Assembly: GCA_943787745.1 (NCBI GenBank)
Contig: CALSNJ010000003.1
Location: 1 to 64,000, forward strand
Direction: 5' to 3'
DNA: 64,000 bases
Origin: an uncultured Alphaproteobacteria bacterium
Lineage (GTDB): Bacteria > Pseudomonadota > Alphaproteobacteria > UBA6615
The position numbers and the translations under genes are program-made. The notes under the pieces were generated by a model. The model saw only the letters and a program-made list of their open reading frames with translations. It ran no database searches and was not told the DNA's origin. Shown here piece after piece: positions 57,257-64,000 of the stretch. Position 1 is the stretch's first letter. Each line of letters opens with the position of its first letter.

Positions 57257-58302
57257 TGCCAAAACGCAGAGCCCCTTTTGAGATCGACGGTGCCGTTGTT
57301 GCGCCAGGGTCCCGCGAGACGGTCAGTATTCCCCTGAGTGTGCTGTCCAATCACACGCCGATGAACCTGCCTGTGCAGGTTATCCACGGCACCAAGGAGG
57401 GGCCAACGGCGTTTGTCAGTGCCGCCATCCATGGTGATGAGATCATCGGCGTCGAGATTATTCGCCGCCTCTCCCACATGCTTGCAAAGCGCCGTTTGGC
57501 GGGAACCGTGATGCTCGTACCGATCGTCAACACGATCGGGTTCATTTCTCACAGCCGCTATTTGCCTGACCGTCGCGATCTCAATCGATCCTTCCCCGGC
57601 AGCGCTGCGGGCTCGCTGGCCAGCCAGCTGGCACATCGGTTTCTCAACGATGTTGTCGCGCGCTGTGAATTTGGAATTGATCTCCACTCAGCTGCGATCC
57701 ACCGTGAGAACCTGCCTCAGATTCGGGTCAATCCGGATGATGAATCGTCAATGGACCTGGCGCGGGTGTTCGGCGCACCGATCATTATAAAGTCACCGCT
57801 TCGCGATGGATCATTGCGGGCCGCCGCGCACAAAAAGGGCGTCCCTGTGCTTGTCTATGAAGCCGGCGAGGGGTTGCGGTTCGACGAATTCTCGATCCGG
57901 GTTGGCGTGAAGGGGGTGCTGCGCGTTCTCCAGTATTCCGGGATGACCGCGTCGCGCAGCATTAAGTCTACCGATATCGAGTCACCCGTCGCCCAGAAAA
58001 GTTCATGGATACGCGCGCCGGCGGGCGGGCTTCTGCGTGCCCTCCGCAAAACCGGTGATTCGGTGGCGAAAGGTGAGGTGCTCGGTTTGGTCTCGGACCC
58101 CTTTGGTGACACAGAAACCGAGGTGACGGCGGCAGAAGGTGGTCTGATTATTGGTCGCACCAACCTGCCTGTGGTCAATCAGGGCGATGCGTTGTTTCAT
58201 GTCGCCACGGTGCGCGCACGCGCCGCGGCCGGAGAAGTGGTCGGGGCGGTGGAGCTGGATGTCGGCAACGATCCGATTTTCGACGAAGACGAGATCATCT
58301 AG
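57256..58302 (+). CDS. Succinylglutamate desuccinylase/aspartoacylase family protein
   Basis: A 348-aa zinc carboxypeptidase-like enzyme of the AstE/AspA family. Zinc ligands are in AAIHGDEIIGVEI and FGIDLHSAAIHR. A C-terminal beta-barrel resembling a biotinyl/lipoyl domain carries APAGGLLRALRKTGDSVAKGEVLG. It overlaps rimK by one base. In such clusters it may trim or modify the RimK product, which is inferred. Real substrate unknown. Confidence 0.85.
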   Translation: MPKRRAPFEIDGAVVAPGSRETVSIPLSVLSNHTPMNLPVQVIHGTKEGPTAFVSAAIHGDEIIGVEIIRRLSHMLAKRRLAGTVMLVPIVNTIGFISHSRYLPDRRDLNRSFPGSAAGSLASQLAHRFLNDVVARCEFGIDLHSAAIHRENLPQIRVNPDDESSMDLARVFGAPIIIKSPLRDGSLRAAAHKKGVPVLVYEAGEGLRFDEFSIRVGVKGVLRVLQYSGMTASRSIKSTDIESPVAQKSSWIRAPAGGLLRALRKTGDSVAKGEVLGLVSDPFGDTETEVTAAEGGLIIGRTNLPVVNQGDALFHVATVRARAAAGEVVGAVELDVGNDPIFDEDEII

Positions 58303-58474
58303 CGCCAGACGCGGCTCCACACGGAAGGTTACAGGCAGCGTTCAGTCCTTGGGCGCCCTGCCCAAAATGGGGGCAGAGTCTGCCTTTTCAGGCTGAAAAA
58401 ATGGCGGAACCCTGCCGGTGCGGGGGTGGTACGGGGATTGCAAATCTCTTCTGTAGAACCTGCAGAGAGATACC

Positions 58475-59875
58475 ATGGCCCACAACTACCCCATCCCGGA
58501 CTTCATGCGCGATATCGCAAATGTTGAAGTCTCGGACAATCCTGTAATCATTCGCAGCAAAAGCCACGACCGTTACGGCGTTAGCCCGCTTTTGCGTCAG
58601 ATGCTCAAAGGCAAAACCGCGGATGTGGTTGTTACGCCCCGAACCCTTGATGAAGTTTGTGCCGTGGCCAAGGCGGCTGTTCATCACCGGATCCCGATTA
58701 CGCCCCGGGGCGGCGGGACGGCGAATTACGGCCAGAGTGTCCCGCTACAGGGTGGCATTCTTCTCGATATGACCGCTTATAGCGGCGTGGTGTCGCTGGG
58801 GCCGGGCCGGGTCCGCGCGCGCGCGGGTACGCTGATCGAGGATATGGAGATCGCGACGCGGAAGATTGGCTGGGAACAGCGCATGCATCCCTCCACGAAA
58901 CTCGAGGCAACCATTGGTGGCTTCATCGCTGGCGGATCGGGCGGACCGGGGTCGGTCACCTACGGCCAACTGCAGGAGCCGGGCAATATTCTGGCCGCAC
59001 AAATCGTGACCATGGAGGACACGCCACGCGTTCTCGAACTCGAAGGCCGTGAGGCCTATCGCATCTATCACACCTATGGCGCGACAGGGATTGTCACCGA
59101 AATCGAGATGCCGACGGCACCGGCCTGGGACTGGCGAGAGACCATTGTCGCCTTCCCCGATTATATGGACGCGCTCCGGTTTGCCGTGGACACCGCCAAG
59201 GCCCCGGGCATCATCAAGAAGGTGATGTCGGTGCAGGAATGGCCCACGCCGCATCTGATTTCGGCCTTTGCCGATCTGGTGCCCGAGGGGCATTCGATTG
59301 TTTCCTCCATGATCGCCACGCAATGCTGGCCAGAGTTCGTGGTTTCTGTTGCGGCCCGGGGTGGCGTCGTCGTCTCGAATACGAAGGGGGGGGAGGGCCC
59401 ATACGGGCAACCGCTCACCCATTTTGTTTTCGGGCACACGCTCCTGCATGTGCGCAAAAACGATCCGCGCCGCACCCTGATCGAAGGGTATTTTCAGGCG
59501 ACAGACCTTCCGGCTCTGGTCGAGCGGGTCCGCGCCAATGTCGGGTCCTATGGTCCGATGCGTTTGGAATTGCTGCGCACGCCGGACGGGATTGCGGGCG
59601 CTGGCTCTCCGCTGTTCATCTATGAGAGTCCCGAACAGATGGCCCAGCTTGTGCGCCTGATGCAAGAGGCCGGCGCGCGGGTTTCGAACTCCCACACCTC
59701 GAATGTGCGCGCCGTCGGCAAAAAGGGCCTGGATGCATCCGATGATGCCTTCAAGCGCGCGATTGATCCTTACGCCCTGCTCAATCCCGGGCGATATGAG
59801 GTCGACCCCGCCGCAGATGCCAAGTTTGAGCTGGAACTGCCGACCAACAGCTGGTCCGAACGGGTGGCGAATTGA
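58475..59875 (+). CDS. FAD-binding oxidase/dehydrogenase (GlcD-like)
   Basis: A 466-aa VAO/PCMH-family flavoprotein. The FAD-binding block is PRGGGTANYGQSVPLQGGIL, followed by HPSTKLEATIGGFIAGGSGG and GATGIVTEIEMP. It resembles glycolate or D-lactate oxidase subunit GlcD but lacks a Fe-S subunit. The final segment FKRAIDPYALLNPGRYE is typical. It is monocistronic and convergent with the YifB-like gene, with six bases between stops. Upstream (58303-58474) no feature is seen. Confidence 0.82.
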   Translation: MAHNYPIPDFMRDIANVEVSDNPVIIRSKSHDRYGVSPLLRQMLKGKTADVVVTPRTLDEVCAVAKAAVHHRIPITPRGGGTANYGQSVPLQGGILLDMTAYSGVVSLGPGRVRARAGTLIEDMEIATRKIGWEQRMHPSTKLEATIGGFIAGGSGGPGSVTYGQLQEPGNILAAQIVTMEDTPRVLELEGREAYRIYHTYGATGIVTEIEMPTAPAWDWRETIVAFPDYMDALRFAVDTAKAPGIIKKVMSVQEWPTPHLISAFADLVPEGHSIVSSMIATQCWPEFVVSVAARGGVVVSNTKGGEGPYGQPLTHFVFGHTLLHVRKNDPRRTLIEGYFQATDLPALVERVRANVGSYGPMRLELLRTPDGIAGAGSPLFIYESPEQMAQLVRLMQEAGARVSNSHTSNVRAVGKKGLDASDDAFKRAIDPYALLNPGRYEVDPAADAKFELELPTNSWSERVAN

Positions 59876-59881
59876 ATGGTG

Positions 59882-61399
59882 TCAGCGCCCCGGCGTCACC
59901 CGTCGATAGCTGAGCGCTTCGGCGATGTGCCCGCGCTGCACCGGGATATCACCCTCGTCGAGGTCCGCCAGGGTGCGTGCAACCCGCAGGACCCGGTGGT
60001 AGCCGCGCGCCGATAGCTTCAGCTTTTCTGCAGCCGCAACGAGTAGGGCCTTGCCGTCTGCGTCCGGCCCCGCGACGGATTCCAGCAATTCACCATCGGC
60101 TTCCGCATTGGTGAGAAGGCCATGTTCGGCATATCGTCCCGCCTGAATGCGACGTGCTGCGGCAACCCGCGCGGCAACCTCGGCACTACCTTCGGCGGGG
60201 GGTGGTAGGGCCAGATCCGCCACGGCCACAGCGGGCACATCCACGTGCAGGTCGATCCGGTCCAGAAGTGGACCGGACAACCGGGCCTGATAATCGACGG
60301 CGCATTTCGGCGCGCGCGAGCAGGCCAGCCCCGGGTCATCGAGATGGCCGCACCGACAGGGGTTCATGGCCGCGATCAGCTGGAACCGTGCCGGATAGGC
60401 CACGTGGTTGTTGGCGCGCGCAACCACCGCGCGACCACTTTCGATCGGCTGGCGAAGGGATTCCAGCGCCTGGCGTGCGAATTCGGGCAATTCATCGAGG
60501 AACAGCACACCGCGATGGGCCAGGGACACTTCGCCGGGTTTTGCGCGTGCGCCGCCGCCCACCAGCGCAGCCAACGAGGCCGAGTGATGGGGATCGCGAA
60601 ATGGCCGGAGGGTCATCAGTCCGCCCTCGGGCAATGTGTTTGACAGCGAATGAATCATCGAGACTTCGAGCGCCTCGGCCGAGGATAGCGGCGGCAAAAT
60701 TCCGGGCAGGCGCTGGGCGAGCATCGATTTGCCCGAGCCCGGTGGCCCGGAGAGCAGAAGGTTGTGGCCACCCGCTGCCGCGATCTCGAGCGCCCGCTTG
60801 GCGGACTCCTGCCCCTTGATGTCGCGCAGGTCGGGGAAAGTGGGCATGTTGGCGCCGTTCGCAGCCTTTGCGGTGGGCGGGGACAGCATCTGGGTGCCTT
60901 TGAAATGATTGACCAGCGCGAGCATGTCTGGTGCGGCCAGAATATCGAGATCGCCCGCCCAGGCCGCTTCGCCACCTTGTATGGCCGGACAGATCAGACC
61001 CCGGTCCCGCGCAGAGGCATCAATTGCGGCGGGGAGAACACCGGCGACGGGCGCAAGCGCGCCGTCGAGGGCCAATTCCCCAAGTGCGGAATATTGCCCA
61101 AGCGTATCGCCGGGCAGAACATCCATCGCGGCCAGCAGGCCGAGCGCGATCGGCAGATCGAAATGGCTGCCTTCCTTGGCGAGGTCCGCAGGCGCGAGAT
61201 TGACCGTGATCCGTTTGGGCGGCAGGGCGAGGCCCAGTGCGTTCAGGGCCGCGCGCACCCGTTCGCGGTATTCACCGACGGCTTTGTCGGGCAATCCGAC
61301 AATGGTGAAGGCAGGCAGGCCGGGCCCCATCTGCACCTGAACGTCGACCTCGACGACGTCCACGCCCTGAAAGGCGACCGTGCTGACATGTGCGACCAT
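59882..61399 (-). CDS. YifB/ComM-family Mg-chelatase-like ATPase
   Basis: A 505-aa AAA+ ATPase. An N-terminal Lon-protease-like domain (FQGVDVVEVDVQVQMGPGLP) precedes the ATPase with Walker A GPPGSGKSMLAQRLPGIL and a sensor region with zinc-like NPCRCGHLDDPG. ComM homologues promote branch migration during natural transformation. Whether this strain is competent is unknown. Confidence 0.9.
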   Translation of the reverse strand: MVAHVSTVAFQGVDVVEVDVQVQMGPGLPAFTIVGLPDKAVGEYRERVRAALNALGLALPPKRITVNLAPADLAKEGSHFDLPIALGLLAAMDVLPGDTLGQYSALGELALDGALAPVAGVLPAAIDASARDRGLICPAIQGGEAAWAGDLDILAAPDMLALVNHFKGTQMLSPPTAKAANGANMPTFPDLRDIKGQESAKRALEIAAAGGHNLLLSGPPGSGKSMLAQRLPGILPPLSSAEALEVSMIHSLSNTLPEGGLMTLRPFRDPHHSASLAALVGGGARAKPGEVSLAHRGVLFLDELPEFARQALESLRQPIESGRAVVARANNHVAYPARFQLIAAMNPCRCGHLDDPGLACSRAPKCAVDYQARLSGPLLDRIDLHVDVPAVAVADLALPPPAEGSAEVAARVAAARRIQAGRYAEHGLLTNAEADGELLESVAGPDADGKALLVAAAEKLKLSARGYHRVLRVARTLADLDEGDIPVQRGHIAEALSYRRVTPGR

Positions 61400-61513
61400 G
61401 GGTTCCCGCTCCGAAATCCGGCTTGGCCGGGACTATAGCGGGGCTTTTGGAGAAGAAGAACAAAAAAAGAACAAACAACAGAGTCAGGTCCGTAAGGTAT
61501 TGTTTGTTATGTA

Positions 61514-63037
61514 TTATTCAGACGATTCGCCGGATGTGATGGGCAGCGTGATCTCGACCTGAAGCCCGCCGCTGCTTTCATTCGATGCGCGCACAGTCCC
61601 GCCGACGGCTTCGGCGTTGCGCCGGACGATCCAAAGACCGATCCCGAAATTGGTGCCGGTCCGGGCGTCTTCGTCGCGGCGCGAAAAATAGCGTTCAAAG
61701 ATTCGTTCCAGGTTGGTTTCGGGCACGCCGGGTCCCTGATCGGTCACGGACAGCACCGCGTTGTTCTTGTCCGCTCGCAGGGCGACAGCGATTTTCGACC
61801 CTTCGGGGGCAAAGCTCGTCGCGTTTTCCAGCAGATTGTCGATGATGGTCTCGAACAGCTCCTCGCTGCCGCGCACGTGCAGGCCGTCATCAATCGTGGC
61901 CTCGAGATGCAGGCGATGACCCTCCATGGTGTCGCGATAGGATTTGAGCATGCCGAGCAGAAGTGCCGAGACATCGATGGCTTCGCGCGGCGGGTCGATC
62001 AGTTCGGCGGTCGCCTGTTCCATGCGCCGTGTGGCGGAGACTGTAGCGTCGAGGCGGGCAACCGAATGCTCGATCAGCAGGACGGCACGCTGGGCGCGTT
62101 CGTTCTCGGCCGGGATGGCATGTTTGAGGGGCTCGATGGATTGGGAGATGACCGCCAGCGGCGCCTTGAGCGCATGGGCATTTTCTTCTGCGGCCTGACG
62201 GATGGAATCCGCGGATTCGTTCAGCACGCGGACCAGTCGGTCGAACTCTTCGGCCACCCAGTCGAGTTCGGGGATGTGGTTGCGTTCGCGAAAGGACGGG
62301 TTGTCGGCGCGTCGAACCCGGATGGCACGGGCGACGGCACCGAAGCGGCGGACGTTGCGCCAGATATCGCCAAACAGACTCACGACGAGCACGACGAGCA
62401 GGAGGTACATGGCGAGTGCCAGCTGGGCCTCGGCAGTTTTCCAGTAAGGCTGGCCGATGGAGGACCCCAGAAAGCTCTCGGTCGCGTTGGAGGTGACGAC
62501 GATCCAGCACCCGCCGGGCAGGTTGATCGGGGTGATCGAGGTCAGAACCTCTTCTGCGCCGGCCGGGTTGGTGTAGCGCCGGGCCAGCGGCTCACCCCCG
62601 GCGCAGGTATCGGGGAGGGCCCTGAAAATTCCGGTCGCCATCAGTTCGCTGCGATCGCGCTCGATATACTCAGCTGTAACCTGCGGGTTGGCGGCGATGT
62701 AGAAGAATCCCTCCGCGCCCTGGACCTCGGTCGGGCGGAACAGCAGTTTGACGTTGATGTCGGGCCCCCCTATTTCCGCCAGTTGCACGCCGATTTTGGC
62801 AGCAGCACCGTCACCGAAATTGGCAAGAATAGGGGTTAGCGTGGCTGCGATCAGGCGGCCTTCTTCCTGCACACTGCGTTGAAGCAGGGCCGTACGTTCG
62901 ATATCGGCACTGCGGAACTGACCATAGAGCACGGCGGGAACGGTGATCAGGATCGCGATCAGCAATGCGAGCTTCGTGGCGAAAGAGCGCCAGACCATGC
63001 TCGCACGGCGCAGTGTGTTGGGGAATCGACTAGCCAT
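61514..63037 (-). CDS. Membrane sensor histidine kinase
   Basis: A 507-aa kinase. TM1 is near residue 22-40, followed by a ~150-residue periplasmic sensor region, then TM2 (LALAMYLLLVVLVVSLFGDI), a HAMP-like linker, and the phosphoacceptor in NAHALKAPLAVI, a PhoQ-like variant. N box IDNLLENATSFAP and G box GPGVPETNLERIF plus GIGLWIVRRNAEA complete the ATPase. The start at 63037 (MASRFPN) overlaps the response regulator by eight bases. Confidence 0.9.
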   Translation of the reverse strand: MASRFPNTLRRASMVWRSFATKLALLIAILITVPAVLYGQFRSADIERTALLQRSVQEEGRLIAATLTPILANFGDGAAAKIGVQLAEIGGPDINVKLLFRPTEVQGAEGFFYIAANPQVTAEYIERDRSELMATGIFRALPDTCAGGEPLARRYTNPAGAEEVLTSITPINLPGGCWIVVTSNATESFLGSSIGQPYWKTAEAQLALAMYLLLVVLVVSLFGDIWRNVRRFGAVARAIRVRRADNPSFRERNHIPELDWVAEEFDRLVRVLNESADSIRQAAEENAHALKAPLAVISQSIEPLKHAIPAENERAQRAVLLIEHSVARLDATVSATRRMEQATAELIDPPREAIDVSALLLGMLKSYRDTMEGHRLHLEATIDDGLHVRGSEELFETIIDNLLENATSFAPEGSKIAVALRADKNNAVLSVTDQGPGVPETNLERIFERYFSRRDEDARTGTNFGIGLWIVRRNAEAVGGTVRASNESSGGLQVEITLPITSGESSE

Positions 63038-63800
63038 CCGTCTTGTCTGTCGCGACCCAGCGATAGCCGAAGCCGGTATAGGTCGCGATGGCATCAAAGT
63101 CGGAATCTACATCGCGGAATTTCTGTCGGATGCGTTTTATGAAGGTCCGCACATTGCTGCGGTAACCATCGTCCCCGGCCCCGGCCACAAAGCCCTCGCC
63201 ATGGACCAGGTCATAGATTTCGCGATAGCGAATATCCGTACCCGACCGTGTCGCGAGATGATGCACGATCTTGAATTCTGTGAGAGTCAGATCAACCCGG
63301 TTGCTCTGCCACAATGCGCGGCTTGAATCCGGATCGAGCTGCAGTGCTCCGATTTCGATCTCGCCGCTGGTTTCGTTGCTGTTCCGGTCGGGAATCTGGC
63401 GGTCGAGGATCAGTTCGATCCGCCGGCGCAGGATGGCAAAGCTGCGGGACTTTTCCACGAAATCCACCGCGCCCCCGAGAAGCGCGGCCTCTTCGTAAAT
63501 CTGATCCGACAACACGGTGAGGAACACCACCGGGACATCGATCTTGCGGGCGCGCAGATGTTTGAGGACCTCGATGCCGTTCATCTCGGGCATCTTCCAG
63601 TCCAGCAACATCAGGTCACCCCTTGCCTCGCCGCTGAAATGGTCGAGCGCGTCCTGTCCGTTTGAAAACCCACTGACGGTAAAACCAGAATCAATCAGGT
63701 TCTGCTCGAGCGATTCCCGCAACAACGCGTCATCGTCGACGATGAGAACATGGATCGGACTGTCGGGTGTTTCTGAGATGGTCTCAACCTGTGCTGTCAT
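63030..63800 (-). CDS. OmpR-family response regulator paired with the kinase
   Basis: A 256-aa regulator. The receiver shows DDDALLRESLEQNL, the phosphoacceptor aspartate in LLDWKMPEMNG, T in FLTVLSD, and an unusual FVEKSRSF where KPF is normal. The winged-helix domain contains LTLTEFKIVHHLATR and the ChvI-like RSNVRTFIKRIRQKFRDVD...YTGFGYRW ending. The paired kinase gene begins eight bases before its stop. Family assignment within OmpR is uncertain; ChvI-like is my best reading. Confidence 0.9.
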   Translation of the reverse strand: MTAQVETISETPDSPIHVLIVDDDALLRESLEQNLIDSGFTVSGFSNGQDALDHFSGEARGDLMLLDWKMPEMNGIEVLKHLRARKIDVPVVFLTVLSDQIYEEAALLGGAVDFVEKSRSFAILRRRIELILDRQIPDRNSNETSGEIEIGALQLDPDSSRALWQSNRVDLTLTEFKIVHHLATRSGTDIRYREIYDLVHGEGFVAGAGDDGYRSNVRTFIKRIRQKFRDVDSDFDAIATYTGFGYRWVATDKTDG

Positions 63801-64000
63801 TGCGCTCCGCCTGGATCGAGGTCGCGCATGCTTTCAACCCGCGATCTTCCGTCTTCGTATCATTCTCAGAAACGGCTGAGCTGTTTGGCGCGGCGGATCC
63901 CACATCATAGGCAAGGATTCGTCGTGCGCGGGTTTCCAAATCCTCAAAGAAGAAAAGGTCAAGGGTGCAGGTCGCGCTGACATAGTGCCAGCGCGTGGCG
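63784..64000 (-). CDS. 3' end of an unknown gene, cut by the window edge
   Basis: A frame is open from the window end (63999) to a TGA at 63784-63786, overlapping the response-regulator start by 17 bases. It would encode at least 71 residues including WHYVSATCTLDLFFFEDLET and RARRILAYDV, which looks like real protein with hydrophobic-aromatic alternation, followed by a disordered tail. I do not recognise the family. Confidence 0.5.
   Translation of the reverse strand, partial: ATRWHYVSATCTLDLFFFEDLETRARRILAYDVGSAAPNSSAVSENDTKTEDRGLKACATSIQAERNDSTG

Noticed and set aside
61877-62839. 320-codon plus-strand frame opposite the histidine kinase
   Set aside because: The kinase motifs on the minus strand are complete; this is a shadow frame.
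1-64000. tRNA, rRNA, CRISPR arrays, insertion sequences or phage genes
   Set aside because: No tRNA cloverleaf, ribosomal RNA block, regularly spaced repeats, transposase or integrase was seen on either strand. Short tRNAs could be missed by eye.

Overview
The window is chromosomal DNA of an alphaproteobacterium. The gene content and the porin and RibA types fit a Rhodospirillales-like, non-sulphur-purple or marine lineage; this placement is inference from gene content and was not tested phylogenetically. No rRNA, tRNA, CRISPR array, prophage or insertion sequence was found. The main result is that the window covers the chromosomal replication origin neighbourhood. The order leuS-lptE-holA / parB-parA-rsmG-mnmG-mnmE / rho-hemJ-hemH-hemE / ppsR-maf-aroE-coaE-dnaQ-secB-fxsA-tim44-mltA-smr is the conserved arrangement around the Caulobacter/Rickettsia-type origin. 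The hemE-ppsR intergenic gap (30401-30851) is the best oriC candidate. Two perfect 16-bp parS sites lie at 16936 and 18997, beside parAB.

Layout. 0-8.2 kb: metallo-hydrolase, MFS transporter, an OmpR-type response regulator with a DUF427 gene, GTP cyclohydrolase II, an unknown 255-aa protein, an L,D-transpeptidase, a YggS-type PLP protein and a JmjC-like cupin. 8.4-13 kb: a porin with a structured leader and a perfect terminator, a DUF3576 lipoprotein and leuS. Porin and leuS are broken by many single-base indels, most likely sequence errors. 13-20.6 kb: LPS assembly, replication, partition and tRNA modification. 20.7-26.3 kb: thioredoxin-like, O6-alkylguanine repair, quinone reductase, ketopantoate reductase-like and hydrolase genes. 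26.3-41.6 kb: rho, haem synthesis, origin, then the ppsR-to-smr series, with a lutABC lactate oxidation operon between mltA and smr.

41.6-51 kb: REP-like palindromes, a cyclase, hslVU with a recognisable heat-shock promoter, a cNMP-FHA sensor protein, and a histidine operon (hisB-H-A-F-E) that also carries a methyltransferase-like gene, a DUF2628 gene, a GNAT gene and a HIT-family gene. 51-64 kb: a TauD-like dioxygenase, a small unknown protein, panBC, a frameshifted thiolase, the RimK-type ribosomal modification trio, an FAD oxidase, a YifB/ComM-like ATPase and a two-component system.

Most of the window is housekeeping. I did not find a convincing new defence or mobile system. The observations most worth following are the oriC/parS layout, a shared palindrome (ATTGTGC-N3-GCACAAT) upstream of both panB and a small orphan gene, the sigma-32-like promoter of hslVU, the cNMP-FHA protein, the unknown 255-aa protein and the clustered frameshifts.
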